NCBI GenBank assembly: GCA_026417715.1 | Contig: JAOACU010000201.1 | Location: 1 to 5,562 of the forward strand | Direction of reading: 5' to 3' | Source: Anaerolineae bacterium | Lineage (GTDB): Bacteria > Chloroflexota > Anaerolineae > UBA4142 | Length of the DNA stretch: 5,562 nucleotides | In this document: positions 1-5,562 of the stretch, piece by piece | Numbering within the stretch: the stretch's first letter is position 1 | Layout: the number at the start of each line of letters is the position of its first letter | Notes under the pieces: generated by a model | What the model saw: only the letters and a program-made list of their open reading frames with translations | What the model was told of the DNA's origin: nothing | Databases searched by the model: none | Position numbers and translations under genes: made by a program

Positions 1-13
1 TGATTGTGCTCAT
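1..13 (-). CDS. Start of an unidentified downstream gene, cut by the window edge
   Basis: Only the first four codons are inside the window, reading Met-Ser-Thr-Ile from an ATG at 13-11. The call rests on the signals in front of it: a purine-rich Shine-Dalgarno stretch (AGAGGAAAG on the minus strand) ending one base before the ATG, and a well-spaced promoter further upstream. Another ATG at 32-30 opens a different reading frame that also stays open to the edge, but no ribosome binding site precedes it, so I prefer the ATG at 13. The product cannot be recognised. Its position directly after the methyltransferase-specificity gene makes another component of the restriction island plausible, which is inference only. 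Confidence 0.5.
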
Positions 14-14
14 T

Positions 15-23
15 CTTTCCTCT
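15..23 (-). promoter_or_regulatory. Shine-Dalgarno sequence of the gene at the left edge
   Basis: The minus strand reads AGAGGAAAG here. The GG lies 5 bases before the ATG at 13-11, a suitable spacing for a ribosome binding site. It decides between two possible ATG starts in favour of the one at 13. Confidence 0.6.
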
Positions 24-30
24 GTTCGTC

Positions 31-59
31 ATTCTAGCACGAACACCCTAGAGCGTCAA
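31..59 (-). promoter_or_regulatory. Sigma70-like promoter with extended -10
   Basis: On the minus strand a -35 box TTGACG (59-54) and a -10 box TAGAAT (36-31) are separated by exactly 17 bases. Each box matches the sigma70 consensus at 5 of 6 positions. The bases TGC directly before the -10 box form an extended -10 element. Transcription would start at about 24-25 and leave a leader of only about 11-12 bases, just enough to keep the Shine-Dalgarno sequence. The -35 box begins 3 bases after the stop codon of the preceding gene, so it lies entirely in the intergenic gap. Its target is the gene beginning at 13. I infer activity from the consensus match only. Confidence 0.6.
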
Positions 60-61
60 TG

Positions 62-2212
62 TTAAATGCTTGTTTGAATCAACTGGATCGTCTGTTCACG
101 CAAGCGCGTTTTCTCTTCGATGATGTGTCGCACTTGATTGGCGATACGTTCACGTTCGATAGGATCGTTCGCGAGTGGTAAAACGATGTCGCGCAGACGA
201 TTGCCGAGTGTAGAGAGTGTCGCTTGGGTAAACGTCTTGACCTCGATTTGACGTTGCCCAATGTTCGAGTTGAGCAGATAGAACAAGTAGAACGGATCAA
301 TCACGTCAGGACGCAACACGCGAATCTTTTTCAAGTGACTTTGGATGACGATGCGCGTATCGAGTCGCGTCACCATCGCCGTTCGTCCGATGAGGAACGT
401 GCCATCGTTGACGAATAAGATGTCGTTCTCGCGCACGTCCTGCTGTCGCCGATACTGCTCGTATACTTCTTCGGCGACGGCTTTGACGGGATCCATTTTG
501 ATTTCCCAGTTCACAATGTCGGTGGTGCGAACGAATGGCACATCGCCCGTGCCGTAAAATTGCGAACCGATTTCGTTGCCGCGCCGAATTTCCAACACAC
601 CTGCTTCGACCAACTCACCAATCGTCACCAAGCGATACTTGCCACTTGTCTCCAAGCGTCGTAATGCTTCGCGCAATTCAGGATTGTAGTATTCGGGAAT
701 GAAAATGTGATCTTCGATTTCGCTCGGCTCGACCCAGAAACCCAAGTGATCGTTTTGCGTCAGGCGCGGATCGGTGTATCGTCGCGCGATTTCGGGTGTG
801 TCGTCGTCAATAATTTTGTTGCCGCGCGCATCGAGAACGTACGAACCATCGGGATTGATTTTGTAGATTTCCTTGCCGTTCTTGTTGTGACCAATCGTTT
901 TGGCAACTGCCATAAACATGCGCGTTTGTGGCACGCGCTTTTGCAAAAAGACGACGCTCGTTTTGGTGTGCGTGCTGGGTTGGAATGTTTCGGGTGGCAA
1001 ACTGACGATTGCCAACACCGCCGCGTTCTGACGAACGTACTCCCAGATGTAGCGATCCGACGGATTACCGAACACACCTTCGGGTAAGACGATACCTGCG
1101 CGTCCACCTGGTTTCAGCAATTGCAGACAACGTTCGATGAAGAGAATTTGCGGCGGCTGTTTGTCCAAGAGTTCGGTCGTGCGATGCCACACGTCATTCT
1201 TTTCGATCCAGCGATGTCCCAGTGCGTACTGCCGCAATAGTTCTTTGCCAACGACAGGAATCTTTGCGCCAAACGGTGGATTCGTGAGAATCAGGTCGAA
1301 CGATTCGAGTGGCACGACGCGTTGCGCTTGCGTGCCCCAGTGTTTGGGTTGTTCCAAACTGTTTTCGCAAAAAATGTGATGACGTTCTTCGCCGATGAGC
1401 GCAAGATAAATTTTGGCAAGACGTGCAAGAAACGCGTCCTTGTCAATGCCCACCAATGTATAGTTTGTTGCGCCACGATGCGCGAGATGTCGCGCGATGT
1501 ACGCGAGAAAACCACCACTCCCACACGCGGGATCAATGATGCGTTCGCCGCTTGCGGGCTGGAGCATCTCAATCATCATCAGCACGACGTTGCGCGGTGT
1601 GAAAAATTGTCCTTCGCCACCGCGAAACGACGTGCCAATCAATTCCTCGAACGCATCTGCGACCACATCGCGGTCTGCGGTGACAAGCGCGTACTCTTGC
1701 AATTTAGAAACGACGTACGCAAGCGCGTTTGCGTCAAGGTCAATCGTTTCGTTAGCATCGAACGCATTGGGATTTTTCTGTTTGACGCGCTGGAAAAGTT
1801 TTTGGATGCGGCGCGCAAGTTCAGTGGGCGATTCGTTGGGGCGGTTGGCAAAATCCACGAGTTCGCTCGCGCGTTTTTCCTGCTCGTCCACGATTTTGCA
1901 GAACAACAATCGCAGCATCGTTTGCGCGATTGTCTCATCGCGCGTGATGCCTGTGACATTGCCCGCGAAATAATCGCGAATCTCGCGTAAGATATTCTTA
2001 ATATTGTGGACAGGTTGAAGATCGCGCCTATAAAGCAAGGGCGCGGGAAACCCAAGTTGTCGTGCAACGTACATATTTGCACGCGCTTCAGCAACACGAC
2101 GAACGCGCGACTGTGAAGTGTATGTGCTTTTCTGTGTTTTGGAGCGCGCTTGCTTGTGTGCGCGAGAAATGCGCTCGGTTTTACTGGATTGCACGGACTT
2201 TTTTACTTGCAT
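62..2212 (-). CDS. Type I-like adenine-N6 DNA methyltransferase fused to one target recognition domain (HsdM-half HsdS fusion)
   Basis: This 716-residue protein would transfer a methyl group from S-adenosylmethionine to adenine N6 in a specific DNA sequence, and it carries its own DNA-recognition domain. Residues about 68-190 resemble the helical N-terminal domain of HsdM (LLFCKIVDEQ at 103-112). QFFTPR (202-207) is the motif X region, DPACGSGGF (227-235) is motif I for cofactor binding, and NPPF (311-314) is catalytic motif IV. A conserved HsdM-type stretch follows (IGHNKNGKEIY at 440-450, IIDDD at 467-471). Residues about 525-716 look like one HsdS target recognition domain with a closing helix (about 682-712) of the kind that acts as spacer or dimerisation helix. 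Full HsdS subunits carry two such domains. Residues 1-46 form a basic, probably disordered arm. The ATG overlaps the stop of the HNH gene by 10 bases and has only a weak GAG upstream, so it probably depends on translational coupling. ATG at 2074 (Met47) is a possible alternative start. The methyltransferase call is firm; the recognition sequence is unknown. Confidence 0.9.
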   Translation of the reverse strand: MQVKKSVQSSKTERISRAHKQARSKTQKSTYTSQSRVRRVAEARANMYVARQLGFPAPLLYRRDLQPVHNIKNILREIRDYFAGNVTGITRDETIAQTMLRLLFCKIVDEQEKRASELVDFANRPNESPTELARRIQKLFQRVKQKNPNAFDANETIDLDANALAYVVSKLQEYALVTADRDVVADAFEELIGTSFRGGEGQFFTPRNVVLMMIEMLQPASGERIIDPACGSGGFLAYIARHLAHRGATNYTLVGIDKDAFLARLAKIYLALIGEERHHIFCENSLEQPKHWGTQAQRVVPLESFDLILTNPPFGAKIPVVGKELLRQYALGHRWIEKNDVWHRTTELLDKQPPQILFIERCLQLLKPGGRAGIVLPEGVFGNPSDRYIWEYVRQNAAVLAIVSLPPETFQPSTHTKTSVVFLQKRVPQTRMFMAVAKTIGHNKNGKEIYKINPDGSYVLDARGNKIIDDDTPEIARRYTDPRLTQNDHLGFWVEPSEIEDHIFIPEYYNPELREALRRLETSGKYRLVTIGELVEAGVLEIRRGNEIGSQFYGTGDVPFVRTTDIVNWEIKMDPVKAVAEEVYEQYRRQQDVRENDILFVNDGTFLIGRTAMVTRLDTRIVIQSHLKKIRVLRPDVIDPFYLFYLLNSNIGQRQIEVKTFTQATLSTLGNRLRDIVLPLANDPIERERIANQVRHIIEEKTRLREQTIQLIQTSI

Positions 2213-3198
2213 CGGTTATGTGCTCTAACGATGTATTCCATAAAGTCGAGAGTCTCGTCAAGTGAATGATCGGTCATTGCCACGTTGCACCACCGGTGCC
2301 CATAACGTACATTTCCCGCATGATGACGCATTTCGCTCTCGACGAGAGGTTGCACATGCATCAACTGAATACTGGAATCTTCTCCCTCTTCACGTTTGGT
2401 ACTACGCCACGCTGGCTGCCAAACTTTCTCACGCACGCGTTCAGGCATTTGAGCAGCGTTTTTCGCGATTGAGACGCGGCAAACGGGACAATTTGTGAAA
2501 TCGCCTTGGTTGCTCGGAAAACGTGACGAAGGCAGGGATACTTTTGAATCAACTTTTTGTCGTGCAAGTGTACGAGTCACCACTTCATATACACGCGCAA
2601 AATCTGCATCGAAGAATTCGACAGCGACCGCAATGCCTAGCAAGGCATAAGTCTCAACTGCATCTTGCCAGTCGCATGCTTCGAGGATTGGAATCACACA
2701 CGAGTTTTGTGTCCACAACGTATCGTTCCAACTCTTGAGTACGTTGATATGCGGCATCCAGGATTCAGGCAATGCCACGTATCGTTGCGACATTTCATGC
2801 ACTTTATCCGCAGGATATTTTCTGACACGACCATCTTCCTTAACAACGAATACAAGCAACTCATCGTTTTCGATTTCAATGCGTAAGATTGGCTTTGCCC
2901 ACGCGGGACAGATTTCGGCAACCACGAGCGGATGCCAACGCAAATTGCGATTCGAGAATGGGGCTTTGCCTTGTCTGCCGCGTGTGCAAAGCGCATCGCG
3001 TTGTAGTTTGCCTGCGCCTACGCCCATCCCACCATCACGCGTATTGCTTGTTTTGCCAAACTCGCTCATAAATTTCTTGCGCTGTATTGGGTCTTCAATA
3101 CAGTTTGCAATTTCTTGGGAAATCATCTTGCATAATTCAATCACTTTTTCGTCACGTTCGGTAAGGAAACTTGCGCTAATCGTTCTGCCTGTTGCCAT
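2203..3198 (-). CDS. Putative HNH/His-Me-finger endonuclease, likely restriction partner of the adjacent methyltransferase-specificity fusion
   Basis: This 331-residue protein would cut DNA using a metal-dependent beta-beta-alpha fold. The supporting signal is in the last 100 residues (numbered from the ATG at 3198). It comprises a CPVC knuckle at 237-240, LMHVQPL with His281 as candidate catalytic base, then Asn296, His301 and HRWCN at 301-305, and His311 in the sequence TDHS. Order and spacing fit an HNH motif with a zinc knuckle, although the usual Asp before the first His is Met here. Residues 1-230 match no family I can name; they are rich in Trp and charged residues and could bind DNA or recognise the target. 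No signal peptide or membrane segment is seen. An in-frame TTG at 3210 would give 335 residues, but it lies inside the ribosome binding site of the ATG. The gene overlaps the following methyltransferase gene by 10 bases, suggesting a functional pair. It could instead be an unrelated defence nuclease. Nuclease class is fairly likely; partnership is inferred. Confidence 0.72.
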   Translation of the reverse strand: MATGRTISASFLTERDEKVIELCKMISQEIANCIEDPIQRKKFMSEFGKTSNTRDGGMGVGAGKLQRDALCTRGRQGKAPFSNRNLRWHPLVVAEICPAWAKPILRIEIENDELLVFVVKEDGRVRKYPADKVHEMSQRYVALPESWMPHINVLKSWNDTLWTQNSCVIPILEACDWQDAVETYALLGIAVAVEFFDADFARVYEVVTRTLARQKVDSKVSLPSSRFPSNQGDFTNCPVCRVSIAKNAAQMPERVREKVWQPAWRSTKREEGEDSSIQLMHVQPLVESEMRHHAGNVRYGHRWCNVAMTDHSLDETLDFMEYIVRAHNRCK

Positions 3199-3204
3199 AA
3201 GTAT

Positions 3205-3208
3205 CTCC
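3205..3208 (-). promoter_or_regulatory. Ribosome binding site that sets the HNH gene start
   Basis: The minus strand reads GGAG here, within TTGGAG, with 6 bases before the ATG at 3198-3196. A longer reading frame could begin at the TTG at 3210, but that codon overlaps this site. The ATG is therefore the better start. Confidence 0.75.
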
Positions 3209-3244
3209 AAGATTATTCTGAATTTCTACCCCCAATCTCTCATA

Positions 3245-3265
3245 CACCCAGATCTTGCTGGGGTG
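3245..3265 (-). other. Small hairpin between the two restriction-modification pairs, not a classical terminator
   Basis: The minus-strand transcript can fold CACCCCAG against CTGGGTG, a 7-base-pair stem with one bulged C, around a 6-base loop (CAAGAT). It begins 4 bases after the stop codon of the gamma methyltransferase gene. No run of T follows on either strand, so intrinsic termination is unlikely. It could slow transcription, protect the 3' end of the upstream message, or be a chance fold. The rest of the 70-base gap holds the ribosome binding site of the HNH gene. I find no convincing promoter in it, so the HNH pair may be read from the upstream operon. Confidence 0.35.
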
Positions 3266-3268
3266 AAA

Positions 3269-4828
3269 TCAGTGTTCAGTATCTTTTGGAGCTGCAGTGT
3301 AATCTTCTCTTCGCTCAAACAAACGCCTTTGCAACGGCAATCCACATTCCTCAACCACGTGATCGGGAATCGGCAATCTCTCCAACAAGCGTGGCTCAAC
3401 CTTGATCGCGCCATCACCATACGATTTGCCAACGCGCGATAAATTCGCTAGTGTGTCTGGGTGGCTAAGAATTTTCCAAACTTGTTCCACGTATTTTGGC
3501 TCATTGCTTCTGGGATATACACACAGAAATCCTGTCAATGGGATAACGCGCGCGGTGTTCCGAATGAATCGTGAGTGACGGCGTCCGAGATAAGCGAACA
3601 AGAACGGTGGTGGAGTGCGCCTTTCCATTCGATACCAGGGCTTGCGTTGTGAAATCAATGGTCGTGTGGGCAGTCCTAATCTTTCGCCTTGCCGTAAGTA
3701 TTTTCGGATTGTTGTTGGAAAGCGTTCAACGTCATCGCCATTCAGTAAGAGCAAGAGCGTGGGGCGTCCTTTGCCTTCAAGTGTTTCAATCGTTTGGTGA
3801 GTAATCTCATCGCCGTTGACATCTCTGGTGCGAGCGATGGCTCTGACCAAATAGTCGCTCGGAATTCCCAACTTTTGGGCTTGTGTCTCGGTCATTAAGA
3901 AAAATTCGTTTGCGCCTGTCGCTACACCACGCATCACGTAAACAAAATCGCCCAACACATATTTACTGGGATGATTCGTTAGCGGTGCGCGCGAAAGTCC
4001 CGTTGTGAGACCTTCTTGCAAGTCTCGTTCAACAACAAACAAATCTGTTTCGACTGTACTCTTGAATCCTGAGCGTACCCAACGTTTGAGCGCATCGGTT
4101 TGTGAGCGTTGGCATCGCGCCCATAGGAATTTCTCTTGGGGCACGGATTTGCGTATGAAAAAGATAAGCGGATTGGTATCCACGTTAGGAAACGGAGACG
4201 CTTCAGGCGAAAACGTGATGACAGCATCCAGACAGAAATTGGATGAAATCCAATTCCATAAATCGGATGCAAACTTGCCTTCGCAAACGTCGGCGGGTAG
4301 GATAAATGCCAAGCGTCCGTTCTCTGCGAGGAGCGACAAGGCACGAATCAAAAAGTACACGTGCAATCCAGCGCGTCCGTCAAGTGGTTTGCCAACGATT
4401 TGAATCGCCAAGCGTTTGAGTTGTTCTTTCTTTTCGCGCGCAAGGCGATGATGCCGAATGTACGGAGGGTTCGCAACAATTGCCGAGAACTTGGTTGGCG
4501 GTGGCTGAAGCACAAAGTCACCTATCGTGACTGATGCAAGATCGCCTTGGTCTAGACCACCTTCTAATGCTTGCGTGAGCACCGCAGGATCGATTTCGAT
4601 TCCTGCTAAACTCACGCGCACTCCATTGTCATTGGCGATCAATTTAGCCGCGCGAAAAAACGCGCCCGCGCCAACGGCTGGATCGAAGACAAGCCCGCCT
4701 TTGCTTGCCAACACATACTCGACCATTGCCTCGGCGATCCAATCGGGTGTCCAAAATTGCCCTTTGGCGCGCAAGCGCTCTCTGGTTTGTCCCGTCGCGG
4801 GAATCTTGTAAACATCAACTCTTGGCAT
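3269..4828 (-). CDS. Gamma-class adenine-N6 DNA methyltransferase of a Type II system (TaqI/Eco57I/AccI-like)
   Basis: This enzyme would methylate adenine N6 in the target sequence of the partner nuclease and so protect host DNA. Counting from the ATG at 4828 gives 519 residues. Motif X is GQFWTP (23-28), motif I for S-adenosylmethionine binding is DPAVGAGAFF (49-58), an acidic motif II region is GIEIDP (76-81), and catalytic motif IV is NPPY (120-123). The order X-I-IV followed by a large C-terminal target recognition region (about 240-519) defines the gamma class. The segment KSYGDGAIKVEP (467-478) is typical of the C-terminal domain. Length fits the class, where enzymes of about 400-550 residues are usual. 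A TTG at 4834 would add two residues, but ATG at 4828, with GAG about 9 bases upstream, is a better start. The gene overlaps the end of the nuclease gene by 14 bases, which implies one operon and coupled translation. Modification type is firm; the exact recognition sequence is inferred only from the neighbour. Confidence 0.93.
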   Translation of the reverse strand: MPRVDVYKIPATGQTRERLRAKGQFWTPDWIAEAMVEYVLASKGGLVFDPAVGAGAFFRAAKLIANDNGVRVSLAGIEIDPAVLTQALEGGLDQGDLASVTIGDFVLQPPPTKFSAIVANPPYIRHHRLAREKKEQLKRLAIQIVGKPLDGRAGLHVYFLIRALSLLAENGRLAFILPADVCEGKFASDLWNWISSNFCLDAVITFSPEASPFPNVDTNPLIFFIRKSVPQEKFLWARCQRSQTDALKRWVRSGFKSTVETDLFVVERDLQEGLTTGLSRAPLTNHPSKYVLGDFVYVMRGVATGANEFFLMTETQAQKLGIPSDYLVRAIARTRDVNGDEITHQTIETLEGKGRPTLLLLLNGDDVERFPTTIRKYLRQGERLGLPTRPLISQRKPWYRMERRTPPPFLFAYLGRRHSRFIRNTARVIPLTGFLCVYPRSNEPKYVEQVWKILSHPDTLANLSRVGKSYGDGAIKVEPRLLERLPIPDHVVEECGLPLQRRLFERREDYTAAPKDTEH

Positions 4829-5562
4829 TTCCAAGTTCTCGTAAAATCGTCAACGCTTCGGGCTGCAAAGTCATTTTGCCACCCTCAAAGTGCACATACG
4901 GCAAAATGTGACCATTTTTGTCTTCGACGAACTTGGCTTTCAACTCTGGCTCTTGTGTTGCATTGCCGAGTGGGTAAGCATAGTGATAGTAGATTTTGTA
5001 AATCACTTTTCGCGTCGTTGCACCGCCAGGGGCTTGGAAAATTTGCTCAGTTGGCAAGATAAGACCTTGTTTGATGAGTGATTGTACACGATCGAAAGAA
5101 ATACCGAAAGCCAAATCGTAAAAGACATGCCAGATGTGAATCGGAATCTTGTTCGCGGTTTGCCATTTCTGTAATGGCTGACGATCCTCATCTTTCAAGA
5201 TCAATGTCGGCAAGACCGCGCTCTTCTTCAATCCAAGTTTACCACCCAGACGCTTTTGCGGTTTCAACTCGGCGCCGTAATCAGGCATCAACTTGGCTTT
5301 CCAAAGACTGTTCTCACATTCGACCGCAAGTATGGCACTATGCAACAGAATCTGCATCGCGTCGTCGGTCTCGGATGTGAAAGGCAATTCAGCGATGCCG
5401 CCGATTCTAGCGACTGCCGCTTCCACGATTTCGCGCGCCGACTTGGTGAAGATCAGTAAATCGGGGCGTTTGATTTGCCCAAGCCCTGCGGCATCAAGAC
5501 GCTCAAAATAGAGTTCGAATGCTTTGACATCATCGCTGGGCGCAGTGCCACTGGGACCATAC
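4815..5562 (-). CDS. Type II restriction endonuclease, AccI-family-like, 5' end missing
   Basis: The frame stays open from the stop at 4815 to the right edge, so the visible 249 residues are the C-terminal part of a longer protein; a GTG at 5426 is internal. The enzyme would cut both strands at a short sequence protected by the methyltransferase next to it. A candidate PD-(D/E)xK-type active site is visible: RPDLLIF, with Asp at 5462-5460, and 47 residues later ECENSLWKAK, with the two Glu at 5321-5319 and 5315-5313. The ExE arrangement instead of ExK is known from BamHI. The tail contains IPIHIWHVFYDLAFGISF and a Tyr-rich segment YKIYYHYAYPLG. From memory these features resemble the AccI family (target GTMKAC), whose partner is also a gamma-class adenine methyltransferase. 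I could not compare sequences, so the nuclease role is more secure than the family name. It precedes and overlaps the methyltransferase gene by 14 bases. Confidence 0.72.
   Translation of the reverse strand, partial: YGPSGTAPSDDVKAFELYFERLDAAGLGQIKRPDLLIFTKSAREIVEAAVARIGGIAELPFTSETDDAMQILLHSAILAVECENSLWKAKLMPDYGAELKPQKRLGGKLGLKKSAVLPTLILKDEDRQPLQKWQTANKIPIHIWHVFYDLAFGISFDRVQSLIKQGLILPTEQIFQAPGGATTRKVIYKIYYHYAYPLGNATQEPELKAKFVEDKNGHILPYVHFEGGKMTLQPEALTILRELGNAKS

Noticed and set aside
1478..1506. Clustered GCGCG/GATG words suggesting a small repeat array
   Set aside because: The words are irregular in spacing, lie in coding sequence and fit the general CG-rich word use of the window.
1322..1990. 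Plus-strand open frame of 222 codons
   Set aside because: It lies wholly antisense to the methyltransferase core, where the minus strand encodes clear motifs (FTP, DPACGSGG, NPPF). Its translation shows no recognisable domain.
3199..3210. TTG start giving four more residues to the HNH protein
   Set aside because: The extra codons contain the GGAG ribosome binding site that serves the ATG at 3198.
3245..3265. Intrinsic transcription terminator after the gamma methyltransferase gene
   Set aside because: The stem is short and bulged, and there is no T run after it on either strand; kept only as a hairpin.
2735..3442. Plus-strand open frame of 235 codons
   Set aside because: It runs antisense to the HNH gene, across the intergenic gap and into the gamma methyltransferase gene. 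The translation is Ser-rich with no motif, as expected of a shadow frame.
4549..4558. Perfect 10-base palindrome GGTCTAGACC as an operator
   Set aside because: It lies inside the methyltransferase coding region, has no second copy that I noticed, and palindromes of this size occur by chance.
4829..4834. TTG start giving two more residues to the gamma methyltransferase
   Set aside because: An ATG two codons later has better spacing to an upstream GAG, and the extra residues are not part of any motif.
5424..5426. GTG as the start of the AccI-like nuclease
   Set aside because: The frame remains open to the window edge and the upstream codons encode RPDLLIF, a candidate active-site segment, so the GTG is internal.

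Overview
The window reads as a compact restriction-modification (R-M) island. Every gene I can support lies on the minus strand, so transcription runs from right to left. I see no housekeeping gene, RNA gene, transposase, CRISPR array or long repeat. Base composition looks intermediate (judged by eye, not computed) with many short CG-rich words. The host is a bacterium or possibly an archaeon. I cannot assign a phylum from restriction genes, because they move between lineages.

The right half (3269-5562) holds a classical Type II pair. First comes the C-terminal part of a restriction endonuclease, cut by the window edge, that resembles the AccI family. It overlaps by 14 bases a 519-residue gamma-class adenine-N6 DNA methyltransferase with motifs GQFWTP, DPAVGAGAFF and NPPY. 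The nuclease would cut unmodified DNA and the methyltransferase would protect the same sites in the host.

After a 70-base gap containing a small hairpin and a good ribosome binding site comes a second, different pair (62-3198). It consists of a 331-residue protein with a C-terminal HNH/His-Me-finger-like nuclease motif, and a 716-residue fusion of a Type I-like methyltransferase (HsdM) with one target recognition domain (half an HsdS). The two genes overlap by 10 bases, which suggests translational coupling. No HsdR motor subunit is visible. The simplest reading is that the HNH protein is the nuclease partner of a single-chain modification/specificity enzyme. That would be a Type II-like system built from Type I parts, and it is the most interesting hypothesis here.

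At the left edge (1-59), just past the fusion gene's stop codon, there is a strong sigma70-like promoter with an extended -10 element, a Shine-Dalgarno sequence and an ATG. A further minus-strand gene, possibly under its own control, therefore begins here and continues outside the window.
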